This document shows positions 47,120-56,913 of a stretch of DNA of 64,000 nucleotides, piece by piece. The notes below the pieces were generated by a model. The model had not been told where the DNA came from and did no database searches. It worked only from the letters and a program-made list of their open reading frames with translations. How positions within the stretch are numbered: position 1 is the stretch's first letter; every line of letters begins with the position of its first letter. A program made the translations under genes and the position numbers. Source of the stretch: Burkholderiales bacterium (GTDB lineage Bacteria; Pseudomonadota; Gammaproteobacteria; Burkholderiales; SG8-39); contig JACZJT010000070.1 in assembly GCA_014860445.1 (NCBI GenBank), forward strand, positions 1-64,000. The letters are read 5' to 3'.

Positions 47120-48161
47120 GTCGCGCGGTATCCATGGTCTGGGACCGGTGATGCTCGACCTGGCGGGAACGGAACTGAGCGTGGCCGAAGCGGAAACATT
47201 GCGCCACCCCCTGGTCGGCGGCGTGATTCTGTTTTCACGCAATTACCATTCGCCGCAGCAACTGTGTGAACTTACCGCGGCGATCCGCGCGCTGCGCCAG
47301 CCCGAACTGCTGATTGCCGTCGATCACGAGGGGGGGCGCGTACAGCGCTTCCAGCAAGGTTTTTCGCGCATACCGCCGATGCGGAATCTGGGCGTGGCCT
47401 GGGATCGTGATCGAATCGCAGCGTGCAAGGCCGCAACTGATATCGCCTATGTGCTGGCGAGCGAATTACTGGCCTGCGGCGTGGATTTCAGTTTCACACC
47501 GGTGCTGGACGTGGATTTCGGCGCCAGCGGCGTGATCGGCGATCGCGCCTTTCACGCAGATCCAGCGGCGATCGCGCAGTTGTCGTCAGCATTGATCGCA
47601 GGCTTGAATGAAGCGGGCATGGCCAGCGTGGGCAAGCATTTCCCGGGACATGGCCATGTGCGCGCCGACTCGCATCTGGCCGTACCGGTGGACGAACGCC
47701 GCTACGCTGAAATCGAAGCAATCGACCTCGTTCCATACAAAGCACTGATCAATCATGGGCTCGCCGCAGTGATGCCGGCGCATGTAATCTATCCCGACGT
47801 AGACACGCATCCGGCCGGATTTTCCTCCAAATGGCTGAAGCAGATTTTGCGCGGGCAGTTGGGCTTCGACGGCATGATCTTCAGCGACGATCTGTCGATG
47901 GAAGGCGCCAGCGTTGCAGGCGGAGTCGTCGAGCGCGCCAAGGCCGCGCTGGCAGCCGGCTGCGACATGGCGCTGTTATGCAACGCGCCCGACGCCGTTC
48001 CTGAGCTGCTGGCGGGACTGACAGCCGGCACACTGAACCAGGGCAGGGCAGAGGCGATGCGCGGAAAGCGTTCAATTCGCGATTTGCAAACGTTGCGGCA
48101 AAGCACTCGATTTGAGCAAGCAAGTGGCGAGTTGATTCGAATCGCCGCAACGGCGGTCTGA
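47112..48161 (+). CDS. nagZ: beta-N-acetylglucosaminidase NagZ
   Basis: A 349-residue GH3 cytoplasmic hydrolase that trims GlcNAc from recycled peptidoglycan fragments. Motifs AVDHEGGRVQRF, KHFPGHG with the flexible catalytic His, and FSDDLSMEGA with the Asp nucleophile are intact. It begins within the last bases of acpS. Confidence 0.95.
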   Translation: MNKSRGIHGLGPVMLDLAGTELSVAEAETLRHPLVGGVILFSRNYHSPQQLCELTAAIRALRQPELLIAVDHEGGRVQRFQQGFSRIPPMRNLGVAWDRDRIAACKAATDIAYVLASELLACGVDFSFTPVLDVDFGASGVIGDRAFHADPAAIAQLSSALIAGLNEAGMASVGKHFPGHGHVRADSHLAVPVDERRYAEIEAIDLVPYKALINHGLAAVMPAHVIYPDVDTHPAGFSSKWLKQILRGQLGFDGMIFSDDLSMEGASVAGGVVERAKAALAAGCDMALLCNAPDAVPELLAGLTAGTLNQGRAEAMRGKRSIRDLQTLRQSTRFEQASGELIRIAATAV

Positions 48162-48175
48162 GCGTAGCAGACCGC

Positions 48176-48829
48176 ATGCCAGGAAATTTCGATCTCGAGT
48201 GCCGCGACTGTCCGAGGCTTGCCGGCTTTCTCGATCAGGTGCGGCGCGAGCGTCCCGCCTATCACGCGCGGCCGGTGCCGCCTTTCGGAGACGCAGCTGC
48301 AGAACTGCTGATCGTGGGGCTCGCGCCCGGAATGCACGGCGCCAATCGCACCGGACGCCCTTTCACCGGCGACCACGCGGGCATCCTGCTGTATCGCAGC
48401 CTGTACGAGTTCGGCTTCGCCAGCCTTGCGGCCTCGGAGGCCGCCGACGACGCACTGGTGCTGAAGAATTGCCGTATCAGCAATGCGGTGAAGTGCCTGC
48501 CTCCGCAAAACAAGCCTCTGCCAGAGGAGATCCGCTGCTGCAATCCTTACCTCGCCGCGGAGCTGCGACAACAGCCGCCGCGCGTGATCCTTGCGCTGGG
48601 TGCGGTCGCCCACCAGGCGGTGCTGATGGCCTGCGGTCTCAAGCGCACGAGTTTCAAATTCGCGCATCACGCGGTGCATAGCCTGCCGGCGTCGTCGGCC
48701 TTGCCTTCCGGGCTCCGGCTCTACGACAGCTATCACTGCAGCCGCTACAACACGCAGACCAAACGACTCACAGAAGCCATGTTCCACGCGGTGTTCCGCG
48801 ACATCGCAGCGGAGCTGGAGAGGCAGTGA
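48176..48829 (+). CDS. uracil-DNA glycosylase, family 5 (UdgB-like)
   Basis: A 217-residue base-excision enzyme with [19 protein letters not shown] (residues 48-66), the family-5 motif 1, which lacks the catalytic Asp or Asn of family 1 enzymes. Cysteines C9 and C12 and later CC and C residues probably hold a [4Fe-4S] cluster. [11 protein letters not shown] is motif 2. It ends in a GTGA overlap with uvrC, coupling two repair genes. Confidence 0.87.
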   Translation: MPGNFDLECRDCPRLAGFLDQVRRERPAYHARPVPPFGDAAAELLIVGLAPGMHGANRTGRPFTGDHAGILLYRSLYEFGFASLAASEAADDALVLKNCRISNAVKCLPPQNKPLPEEIRCCNPYLAAELRQQPPRVILALGAVAHQAVLMACGLKRTSFKFAHHAVHSLPASSALPSGLRLYDSYHCSRYNTQTKRLTEAMFHAVFRDIAAELERQ

Positions 48830-50652
48830 CCGCGTCCGCCGATTCCGCACCGGCGTTCGATGCGCAGGCGCTGATCGGCAGCCTGCCCCATCTGCCCGGG
48901 GTGTACCGCATGCTCAACGCCAAGGGCGATGTGCTCTACGTGGGCAAGGCGCGCGACCTGAAAAAACGCGTGAGTTCCTATTTTCAGAAGACCGCGCAAA
49001 GCCCGCGCATTGCGCTGATGCTGACCCAGGTCGCGGTGGTCGAAACCACGGTCACGCGATCGGAGGCCGAGGCGCTGATCCTCGAAAACAACCTGATCAA
49101 ATCACTCGCGCCGCGCTATAACATTCTCTTCCGCGACGACAAGTCCTACCCCTATCTGATGCTCAGCGGCCACGCCTATCCGCGCCTCGGTTTTCACCGC
49201 GGCGCGCCCGACGGCAAGCACCGCTACTTCGGCCCGTTCCCGCATACGGGTGCGGTGCGCGAGAGCATCCAGCTATTGCAGAAAATCTTTCGCCTGCGCA
49301 CCTGCGAGGACTCGGTATTCCAGAACCGCTCCCGACCCTGCCTGCTGCATCAGATTCGGCGTTGTTCCGCCCCCTGCGTAGGTCTGGTTGGCGAAGAAGC
49401 CTATGCCGCGGACGCCAGGAACGCGGAACTGTTTCTGCAGGGGCGCGAAGACGACGTGCTGCAAGCCCTGGGGCATAAGATGCAGGAGGCGGCGGACCAG
49501 CAATACTACGAACAAGCGGCCTTCTATCGCGACCAGATTCAGGCGCTCGCGACCACCCAGCAAAAGCAGTATGCCGAAAGCAGCACCGGCGGAGATGCCG
49601 ATGTCGTCGCCTGCGCGGAAATCGGCGGCGCGGCCTGCGTCAACCTGGTGATGGTGCGCAACGGCCGCCAACTGGGCGACAAGAGCTTTTTTCCGCATAA
49701 CGCCGAAGACGGTACCGCACCCGAGGTACTGCAGGCCTTCCTCACGCAACATTATCTGAAGCGGGAGGCGCCGGCGATCATCGTGGTCGGTGCCGAGTTC
49801 GAGCCGCAGGAGATCGAGGCGGCGCTCGCGCAGCAGGCGGGGCATGCGGTGCAACTCGTGCAGCGGCCGCAAGGCCAGCGCCGCGCCTGGCTGGAAATGG
49901 CGCTTAAGAACGCCCAACTGGCGCTGGCGCAGCGCCTGTCGCACGCGAGCAACCAGGAGGCCAGAATCGCGGCCTTGCGCGAGGCATTGGACCTGCCGGA
50001 CACGGTGCAGCGCATCGAGTGCTTCGACATCAGCCACACCCAGGGTGAGGCGACCGTGGCGTCCTGCGTCGTCTATGACCGCTACGAACTGCGCAATTCG
50101 GAGTACCGGCGCTACAACATCGCCGGCATCCAGGCCGGGGATGACTACGCAGCGATGCGCTCGGTATTGCTGCGCCGCTACGAGAAGATTTCACGCGGGG
50201 AGGGCGCCGTACCCGACCTGATCCTGATCGACGGCGGCAAGGGCCAGGTCAGCGTGGCGCGGGACGTGCTGGCGGAGCTGGGCATGAACGATATCTTTCT
50301 GTTCGGCGTGGCCAAGGGCGAAACGCGCAAGCCGGGCCTGGAACAGCTGATCTGCGCCGATGCGAAAACCAGCATCCAGCTTGCACGCGACAATCCCGGT
50401 CTGCATCTGATACAGGCCATCCGCGACGAAGCGCATCGCTTCGCCATCACCGGCCATCGTGCGCGACGCGGCAAGGCGCGCGTGACCTCATCGCTGGAGG
50501 GCATAGGCGGGGTAGGCGCCAAGCGGCGCAAAGAGCTGCTGGCCCGCTTCGGCGGGCTGAAGGGTGTGATCGGCGCCAGTATCGACGATCTGGCCCAGGT
50601 GCACGGTATCAGCCGCAGCCTGGCGGAAAAAATTTACCGCGAGTTGCACTAA
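48826..50652 (+). CDS. uvrC: excinuclease ABC subunit C, GTG start
   Basis: A 608-residue nuclease that makes both cuts in nucleotide excision repair. The GIY-YIG domain is at about 23-100 ([20 protein letters not shown]), a UVR motif near 205-240, the RNase H-like domain includes [10 protein letters not shown], and the end has a helix-hairpin-helix pair. Start GTG in a GTGA overlap with the glycosylase gene. Confidence 0.96.
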   Translation: MTASADSAPAFDAQALIGSLPHLPGVYRMLNAKGDVLYVGKARDLKKRVSSYFQKTAQSPRIALMLTQVAVVETTVTRSEAEALILENNLIKSLAPRYNILFRDDKSYPYLMLSGHAYPRLGFHRGAPDGKHRYFGPFPHTGAVRESIQLLQKIFRLRTCEDSVFQNRSRPCLLHQIRRCSAPCVGLVGEEAYAADARNAELFLQGREDDVLQALGHKMQEAADQQYYEQAAFYRDQIQALATTQQKQYAESSTGGDADVVACAEIGGAACVNLVMVRNGRQLGDKSFFPHNAEDGTAPEVLQAFLTQHYLKREAPAIIVVGAEFEPQEIEAALAQQAGHAVQLVQRPQGQRRAWLEMALKNAQLALAQRLSHASNQEARIAALREALDLPDTVQRIECFDISHTQGEATVASCVVYDRYELRNSEYRRYNIAGIQAGDDYAAMRSVLLRRYEKISRGEGAVPDLILIDGGKGQVSVARDVLAELGMNDIFLFGVAKGETRKPGLEQLICADAKTSIQLARDNPGLHLIQAIRDEAHRFAITGHRARRGKARVTSSLEGIGGVGAKRRKELLARFGGLKGVIGASIDDLAQVHGISRSLAEKIYRELH

Positions 50653-50736
50653 TAAACGCCCGATTGGGGTATCTTCGGAACTGGTCTCGCACCGGCCTGC
50701 GAGCGGAGCGGACCGCGTTTATTTGGACATTTGCCC

Positions 50737-51306
50737 ATGCATTTCAATATTCCCAATGCGCTGACCTGGATGCGCATCGTGATGATCCCGCTGTTTGTGG
50801 GCGTGTATTACTTCCCGCCCACATGGCTGACGCTGCCGCAGCAAAATCTCACGGCAACCGTCATCTTCACCGTCGCAGCGCTCACGGACCTGCTCGATGG
50901 CTACCTGGCGCGCAGACTGAACCAGGTTTCTGCTTTCGGTGCTTTTCTGGATCCGGTCGCGGACAAGTTGATGGTGGCGGCGGCGCTGATCGTTCTGGTG
51001 GATCTCAACCGTCTGAACGCGGTGATTGCGGTGATCATCATCGGCAGGGAAATCACGATCTCGGCGCTGCGTGAATGGATGGCGCATCTGGGCGCGGCAA
51101 AAAGCGTGGCCGTATCGCTGATCGGCAAGATCAAGACCGTATCGCAGATGGTGGCGATCCCGATGCTGCTCTATCACAACCCGCTCGGCACATTCCGGCC
51201 GCAGCAATGGGGCACCGGCCTGATACTGCTTGCGGCGGCGCTGACCCTGTGGTCCATGTTCTATTACCTGAAAATGGCCATGCCGACCGTGATCAAACAT
51301 GGTTGA
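50737..51306 (+). CDS. pgsA: CDP-diacylglycerol-glycerol-3-phosphate phosphatidyltransferase
   Basis: A 189-residue membrane enzyme for phosphatidylglycerol synthesis. The CDP-alcohol transferase motif DGYLARRLNQVSAFGAFLDP, continuing to VADK, is complete. ATG at 50737 is preferred to TTG at 50731. Its stop lies inside the tRNA-Gly promoter. Confidence 0.94.
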   Translation: MHFNIPNALTWMRIVMIPLFVGVYYFPPTWLTLPQQNLTATVIFTVAALTDLLDGYLARRLNQVSAFGAFLDPVADKLMVAAALIVLVDLNRLNAVIAVIIIGREITISALREWMAHLGAAKSVAVSLIGKIKTVSQMVAIPMLLYHNPLGTFRPQQWGTGLILLAAALTLWSMFYYLKMAMPTVIKHG

Positions 51307-51332
51307 ACGAAAGGGTCAAACCCCGGTATAAT
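51303..51332 (+). promoter_or_regulatory. promoter of tRNA-Gly and tRNA-Cys
   Basis: TTGAAC (51303-51308) and consensus TATAAT (51327-51332) at 18-base spacing. The -35 overlaps the pgsA stop codon. A start near 51340 would give a very short leader before the tRNA at 51345. Confidence 0.75.
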
Positions 51333-51344
51333 TCGCCTCCTTAT

Positions 51345-51420
51345 GCGGCAGTAGCTCAGTTGGTAGAGCGCAACCTTGCCAAGGTTGAGGTCGAGAGTTC
51401 GAGACTCTTCTGCCGCTCCA
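51345..51420 (+). tRNA. tRNA-Gly (GCC)
   Basis: A 76-base cloverleaf: acceptor GCGGCAG pairs with CTGCCGC, followed by TCCA with the CCA encoded. The anticodon loop TTGCCAA has GCC, which reads glycine codons. T-loop TTCGAGA is normal. Confidence 0.97.
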
Positions 51421-51522
51421 AGATTTGAAGGGAATGCGCGCATCCGTTCGTGGCGCAAGCCGAAGGCGCGTTCCCTTTATCAATTCCGTTTGCCGTTGCG
51501 CCTGAAGGCGCGCGCTAGAAAC

Positions 51523-51596
51523 GGCGGGATGGCAGAGTGGTCATGCAGCGGCCTGCAAAGCCGTGTACGCCGGTTCGATTCCGACTCCCGCCTCCA
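51523..51596 (+). tRNA. tRNA-Cys (GCA)
   Basis: A 74-base cloverleaf: acceptor GGCGGGA pairs with TCCCGCC, followed by TCCA. The anticodon loop CTGCAAA has GCA, reading cysteine codons. The 102-base gap from tRNA-Gly has no gene and both are likely one transcript. Confidence 0.97.
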
Positions 51597-51614
51597 CATC
51601 CCTTTGAATTCTAT

Positions 51615-52904
51615 TCAGCGGCCTATGCGACCTGCCACCGCGCGTATCTGGCGCGGCGCGGCCAGCCAGATGCACAGCGCGGAGGCGAGGCTGCAGCCGA
51701 TGGCGAGGGAAAACGCCAGCGCATAGCTGCCGCTGACGTCGTATAGCGCCCCGGTGACCCAGGGGCCCAGTGCGCCACCGGCGATACCGATGCCCATCAG
51801 CGTCCCGAAAATCCCCCCGTAGTGCCGGCCCTGGAAGATCTCAGCGGGGATCGCACCGACCACCGAGGTTAGACCGTAGCCGAGCAGTCCTTGCGCGAGC
51901 ACCATGAACCAGAGCAGGGCGGGGCTGGGCGTTGCGCGCATCAGGAGCAGGGCGACGTAGCACAAGACGAAGCCCGCATTTCCCACGGTCCAGACCCACT
52001 CGCGGCCGATTCGGTCGGAAATATGCCCGAGCGCGATCTGTCCGGGGATTGCGGCGAAGCTTACGAATCCGAGCGCCCAGGCAGCGTACATCGGCGCGAA
52101 TCCGGATTCGATCAGGTACTTGGTCTGGTGTACTTGCACCGCATACCACGAAAACAGTCCGCAAAAATAACCGGCCGCGATCCACCAGAATCGCGACGTG
52201 CGCATTGCCCGCGCAAGTGTCCAGTCGATCGAGGTCCAGTCATGATCGATGATATTCGCGTGCGGCTTGGCGACAGTGGAAGCCGGCGCAACGAGATCGC
52301 CGTCCGGTCCCGCGCCCAGGTCTTCGGGCCGGCGGCGGATGAGCAGATTGAGCGGCGCCAGTAGCGCGAACACCAGTATTGCCATGCCGGTGCAGGCTGC
52401 GCGCCAACCTGCCTGCTCAATGAGCGTCTGCAGCCAGGGCAGCAGCACGATGGAGCCGATGCCGACGCCGGAGAAGGCGATGCTCATCGCAAGCCCCCTG
52501 CGGCGCACGAACCAGTTGGGCAGATGCAGAGCCTGGCCGGTAAATCCCAGCGCCACGCTGCCTGACCCTACGAGCACACCAAGCGTGAGATAAAGGTGCC
52601 AGGGCTGGCTCACCTGCGCTGCCAACAGCAGGCCGACTCCCATGATGCCCACGCCTGCTTCGAGCACGACCAGAGGGCCGTAGCGGTCCATCAATCGGCC
52701 CAGCAGCGGGCTCAGGATCGCCGAAATGAAAAAGCCGAAGGAAAATGCGCCTGCCGTCACGCCGCGTTCCCAGCCGAATTCCGCGAGTATGGGGGGGAAC
52801 AGCAGGGAAAATGCGGTGCGCGCATTGACCGCCACGCCCATGGTGACAAAAGCGATGGCTACGATGGCCCAACCGTAGAAGAACGGAAAACGCGGCGTTT
52901 TCAG
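51615..52904 (-). CDS. MFS transporter (oxalate/formate-antiporter type), CTG start
   Basis: A 429-residue 12-helix transporter with GRLMDRYGP and GHISDRIGREW between helices 2-3 and 8-9. The first ATG (52841) would cut off half of helix 1 (FPFFYGWAIVAIAFV). The only plausible in-frame start is CTG at 52904, which follows a GGGGGGATAAG purine run; no ATG, GTG or TTG lies between the upstream stop and the helix. Substrate is probably a monocarboxylate or dicarboxylate, but unproven. Convergent with the tRNA genes. Confidence 0.8.
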   Translation of the reverse strand: MKTPRFPFFYGWAIVAIAFVTMGVAVNARTAFSLLFPPILAEFGWERGVTAGAFSFGFFISAILSPLLGRLMDRYGPLVVLEAGVGIMGVGLLLAAQVSQPWHLYLTLGVLVGSGSVALGFTGQALHLPNWFVRRRGLAMSIAFSGVGIGSIVLLPWLQTLIEQAGWRAACTGMAILVFALLAPLNLLIRRRPEDLGAGPDGDLVAPASTVAKPHANIIDHDWTSIDWTLARAMRTSRFWWIAAGYFCGLFSWYAVQVHQTKYLIESGFAPMYAAWALGFVSFAAIPGQIALGHISDRIGREWVWTVGNAGFVLCYVALLLMRATPSPALLWFMVLAQGLLGYGLTSVVGAIPAEIFQGRHYGGIFGTLMGIGIAGGALGPWVTGALYDVSGSYALAFSLAIGCSLASALCIWLAAPRQIRAVAGRIGR

Positions 52905-52995
52905 CTTATCCCCCCAAACTCCCGGGTGGTGGATTTAGATCCGCCCGAGGCGGGTCGAACGCTTTGGGCGAAAGTACTGGCTAAGCGGGCAGGAT

Positions 52996-53018
52996 GCCCG
53001 CGCCGGCAGGGCGCGGGC
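52996..53018 (-). terminator. GC-rich hairpin after the FecR-domain gene
   Basis: GCCCGCGCC (52996-53004) pairs with GGCGCGGGC (53010-53018), nine bp with a five-base loop, just past the stop at 53032. It has no T tract, so it may end transcription weakly or protect the 3' end. Confidence 0.4.
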
Positions 53019-53031
53019 GATGTGCACAAAG

Positions 53032-56000
53032 CTAGCGTTTAAATGCCGCGACGCCAGAAACGGTGACCGCGGCCGCATTTTGGAAACTGTTGCCGCCGTG
53101 ATTGAGCGAGTAAGCCATGCCCACACCATTACCAGTCTGTCCGGTAAAACCGCCAACCAAACGGCCCGCTGTGTTGGTGCCCAGGGAACTCGTAACGGTC
53201 ATGCCGCCAGTGGCACCGAGTTTTTTCTCAGCCTGGAAGACATTGCTGCTGATGGGCATGCCGGTCGCACTCGCAGCCCATGTGTTGCCACCCACTACTA
53301 GATTACTCAGCGTGGCATCGACCGTTTGCGAGGTGAAGTTCGCGCTCAGGCTGGCGTTTGCCGCAGTAAGCGCCGCCCCCACATTGCCCTTGCTGTCGAT
53401 CGGAGCAGTGCCGCCTACGAAGGTATAGCTGAACGTACCGGTAGTCGGCAGCACGGTCGGACCCGACTGATTGTTGCTGATGATGAATGGCAGGCTCTGC
53501 ACGCTTGCATCCACCGTCCCCAGCGATGCGCCGGTGATGCGGTCATTGACGCCGATCGTGCCGTTGCCGTATCGACCCCATCGCAAACCGGTTACGGGAT
53601 CGAAGCCCGACTCGACCAGGCTTGCAGTTCCGATCGATGCCGGGCCTGTGGCGCCGGCGACTGTGTACACGACGGCTAAATTGCTGATGTGCGAACAGTT
53701 GATCGAGCACGGCGCCCCGTTGGTCACGACGATGGGTAACTCACCATCGAGCTTAACCGGGTAATTGTTGACGAACTGCGTTCGGTACGCCGACAGGAAA
53801 CCGCCATCGATCCGGGTATTTTCCTGCGAATCAAATTCGCCCGCCGCAGTCATGCCTGGTACGTTCAAAACGATGTGGTAGGGCGTCAGTGTGCTAAAAG
53901 GCGTACCACTCAGACCGAATGCAAGCGCGCCGGCAGCAGTTTCGTTCGGGCAAGGACCGGGCGAGCAGGGCAGAAAACCGTTCAAATTGTAGGTAACTCC
54001 TGCGCCTCCGAGGCCGATGCCCATCAATTGCCCCTCGACGTTACCAAATGTTCCGCTGTTTCCGTTTAACGTTAGGCTCATGGTGTCGTGCGAATTCGTC
54101 GGCTGGACGGTCGTGCCTGAATTGATTGTTGCGCCCGAATTTCCTGCATGGGCGTGGAAGTTGCCTCCCTGATCGATACGGATGCCGGGCGCCGCGACAA
54201 CCCAGTTGCCAGCCGCCGTCGTAGCCTGCATGTCGAAGTTGACCGACGCGTTATTGAAGTTGACTGTCAGCCCCGCAGAATTGACCGTACCGGTCGCCCC
54301 GTTCTTGTCGTGCAAAATCGAGGCGCCAAGATTATAGGTAGCGGTTCCCTGCACCACGACACCTGCGGAATTCGAATTGCCTGCAATTGCGCCCGGTAAA
54401 TACGCCGGGAAAGGCGCCGGGCCGCGCACCCAGGACAAGCCGTCGCCAAGAACAGTCCGAGGTGTCGGAGTCAGCGCGCAGCCGGACCCGAAGCAACCGT
54501 CCCAGTCTTTGCCGCTCACAGTCAGGCTAGGCGACGATGCCGTCCAACCGAGCAAAATGTTGCCGTCAGTCGCAGTTGCTGCGCTACCTATGGCAAGCGC
54601 TTTCGGCGTCGCGGGGTTCGCGGCGCCACCGGAGAGCGTCAGTGATTTGTCATCGCCGAACGTTGTATTCGATTCGGCAATCGAAACCAGATTTCCCGCC
54701 GAATCCGTGACCAGACCCGCCGCAGGCTTCTCCGACCAGAAATTACCGCCAACATTGAACGAATTGCCCGCGTTTTGATACGAATATTCCGAAACCACGA
54801 CCACTGGGCCAATCGGAGCCGCCACCGGATAGGCGCTAGTCGTCGGAAGCACAATCTGCGGTCCCTGTTTGAATGCGACCAAGCCATTGATATAGTCGTC
54901 GACCACGCGGCCCGCCGGCGGCGTCACGCCGTTGGAACCATAGCTTGTATTGAAGGTATAGCGGTAGAACGCGCCATCCGCCGTGCCGGCATTGCCGGAC
55001 GCGCTGTCAAAGGCACCTCTGATGCGCCCACCATAAGCCGATACGCCTGTCGATATATCGGGCGCGCAGCCCGGGCCGTAGCAACCGACATGTAAATTGT
55101 CCGTGCCGGCCGGGTTGTTGGAGGCTCCGCTGCTCACATTGAACCCGCCGTTGCTGATCGGCGCATTGTCGAATCGCGAGCTTAGGTTCTGGATTCCGAA
55201 CGAACCTGCTGGGCCGCTGGGCATGGTGATTCTGAGTCCGGCGCTCGCTTTCATATTGGTGAAGTCTGCGCTAAGGCGTGCACCCTCGAGCACGCCGATG
55301 TTGCCGTAGCTGTCGGTCGGTGCGGTTGCAAACGAGGCTGCGCCTGAGGCGTCCGTAATGCGTGTGTAGTGATACTCACCCGTCACCGGCAGCGAGCTCG
55401 GCGTCTGAGCGACCACCCAAATCAGGCTGCGTGCGGTGCCATCCGGGGCAATCAGAGACTCAATGTAGCTGGTTCCCGTCGCCAGGTCTTTCACGTTGAC
55501 AACGCCGCCAGCCCAGCGTCCAAAGCGAATGCCGGTGCCGGGTTCGAAGAAATTCTCGGACGACGTTGCCCCGGTACCGAATGTCACCTCCGCGTTCGCA
55601 AGCGGGGTGGGCATCAAGAACTGCGTCGTGCTTCCAGGCACATCGTTGCCGTGGTCAAAAACTACCATTGGCGTGTCGAGGATCTGCGCGAGGTTGCCGC
55701 CTGCGTCAAATAGAAAATTGGTATTGCCGGTCGGTCCGGAAAGCGTCACCGGTGTCGTAGACGGCGTCGCCAACGGTGTTGTCGGAGATCCGCTCGAGTT
55801 GTTGAATAAATTAACCTTGCTGAACAGGCCCGCTGCATAAGTGGTCACCGCCGGTTTTGTTCCTGCTGCGATCTGGGTCGTTGGCCACAACACTTCATCT
55901 AGCAAAACGGATGTGCTGGAGAAAGCCGTCACATTGACGGGAGCGGCCGGCGTCGGCGTGATTGGCGTCGGCGTCGTTGTTCCGGCCGAGGCCGTCGTCG

Positions 56001-56892
56001 TTTGCGTGGTCGTATTCAGGACTTCGCCCGTCGCTCCTGTCGCGGTAATTGCAATTACCGGCGCGACTACGGCTGGGGCCGCGCCTACGGACCCCACTGA
56101 CTGAGCGGTAGCGACGGTACTGGTCGGATCGACTACGGCGGTATCGCGTATTTCTGCGGGGGACTCGGCAGCTTTCTCTCCAGTCGCCGCCGCGGCTTCC
56201 TTCTTGCCTTCTTCCTTGGATTCCTCCTTCGCCTGAGGACCCGGTGCCGGCGTCGACTTATAGAACGGCGGTATGTTCGGCAGGATAACCGGTGCGCCCT
56301 TGGTCACCGGTGCGAATCCGACCTGGTTGCGCTGAATGTCGACGCTACCCGCATCGGTTTGGATAAAAGCAACACCCACGTTGACCTTGTCGTAAGTTCC
56401 GGGCGGCGCGATCGCAATTTGTCCCGGTGGGGGTGCCAGGATCACCATGGGTTCGTGGTCGGTGCCTCGGATTCCGATCGTCGCCGTTGCGGTTTTTATA
56501 TGGTAATTGTGTTTGTTGGTGTGGCCGATGATGCCGGTGATCGTGCGAAATCCGCCCTGCAGCAAGGAAACGACCGCGCTTTCTGAACCGTCTTCCTTGC
56601 CGTTGTAGCGGTAGGTGTCGAAACTCATATCGGTATTGGGCCGGATCGCGATGAATCCACCATCGACCATTTTGATTTGCGCCGACGAACTGGCGGCGGT
56701 GACGATTCTGTCGCCTTCGTTGATTTCGGCGCCTTTTTGCAGTGCTCGCGTCTCGCGCGCCTTGGTGATGAGCTTTACGTCGCCGATCACGAATTGCACG
56801 TTTCCAGCAGCGCCAAACACGGCGCCCGCATACACGGCAAGAAACAACAGAACGGGAAGGGCCTTCAGCGAATTTTTCAAGGAAAACTGCAT
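53032..56892 (-). CDS. large exported FecR-domain protein with TbpB-like barrel modules
   Basis: A 1286-residue protein. Signal peptide at 1-28 (ends VFGAA). FecR domain at about 30-170, with GDRIVTAASSSAQIKMVDGG and TATATIGIRGTDHEP. A Pro/Glu/Lys linker (about 210-260) and Thr/Ala/Pro-rich stretch lead to three divergent Gly-rich beta modules (about 440-680, 830-1010, 1080-1286). Two have the motifs GIRFGRWAGGVVNVKD and GLRWGRYGNGTIGVND and end near GAFYRYTFN or GMAYSLNH, resembling TbpB-like 8-stranded barrels of Slam cargo. Four CX3-4C loops occur. There is no lipobox. Start 56892 has AGAGGG upstream. Probably surface-exposed or released; the role is unknown. Confidence 0.75.
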   Translation of the reverse strand: MQFSLKNSLKALPVLLFLAVYAGAVFGAAGNVQFVIGDVKLITKARETRALQKGAEINEGDRIVTAASSSAQIKMVDGGFIAIRPNTDMSFDTYRYNGKEDGSESAVVSLLQGGFRTITGIIGHTNKHNYHIKTATATIGIRGTDHEPMVILAPPPGQIAIAPPGTYDKVNVGVAFIQTDAGSVDIQRNQVGFAPVTKGAPVILPNIPPFYKSTPAPGPQAKEESKEEGKKEAAAATGEKAAESPAEIRDTAVVDPTSTVATAQSVGSVGAAPAVVAPVIAITATGATGEVLNTTTQTTTASAGTTTPTPITPTPAAPVNVTAFSSTSVLLDEVLWPTTQIAAGTKPAVTTYAAGLFSKVNLFNNSSGSPTTPLATPSTTPVTLSGPTGNTNFLFDAGGNLAQILDTPMVVFDHGNDVPGSTTQFLMPTPLANAEVTFGTGATSSENFFEPGTGIRFGRWAGGVVNVKDLATGTSYIESLIAPDGTARSLIWVVAQTPSSLPVTGEYHYTRITDASGAASFATAPTDSYGNIGVLEGARLSADFTNMKASAGLRITMPSGPAGSFGIQNLSSRFDNAPISNGGFNVSSGASNNPAGTDNLHVGCYGPGCAPDISTGVSAYGGRIRGAFDSASGNAGTADGAFYRYTFNTSYGSNGVTPPAGRVVDDYINGLVAFKQGPQIVLPTTSAYPVAAPIGPVVVVSEYSYQNAGNSFNVGGNFWSEKPAAGLVTDSAGNLVSIAESNTTFGDDKSLTLSGGAANPATPKALAIGSAATATDGNILLGWTASSPSLTVSGKDWDGCFGSGCALTPTPRTVLGDGLSWVRGPAPFPAYLPGAIAGNSNSAGVVVQGTATYNLGASILHDKNGATGTVNSAGLTVNFNNASVNFDMQATTAAGNWVVAAPGIRIDQGGNFHAHAGNSGATINSGTTVQPTNSHDTMSLTLNGNSGTFGNVEGQLMGIGLGGAGVTYNLNGFLPCSPGPCPNETAAGALAFGLSGTPFSTLTPYHIVLNVPGMTAAGEFDSQENTRIDGGFLSAYRTQFVNNYPVKLDGELPIVVTNGAPCSINCSHISNLAVVYTVAGATGPASIGTASLVESGFDPVTGLRWGRYGNGTIGVNDRITGASLGTVDASVQSLPFIISNNQSGPTVLPTTGTFSYTFVGGTAPIDSKGNVGAALTAANASLSANFTSQTVDATLSNLVVGGNTWAASATGMPISSNVFQAEKKLGATGGMTVTSSLGTNTAGRLVGGFTGQTGNGVGMAYSLNHGGNSFQNAAAVTVSGVAAFKR

Positions 56893-56913
56893 GGCGATTA
56901 CCCTCTGCAAGAA

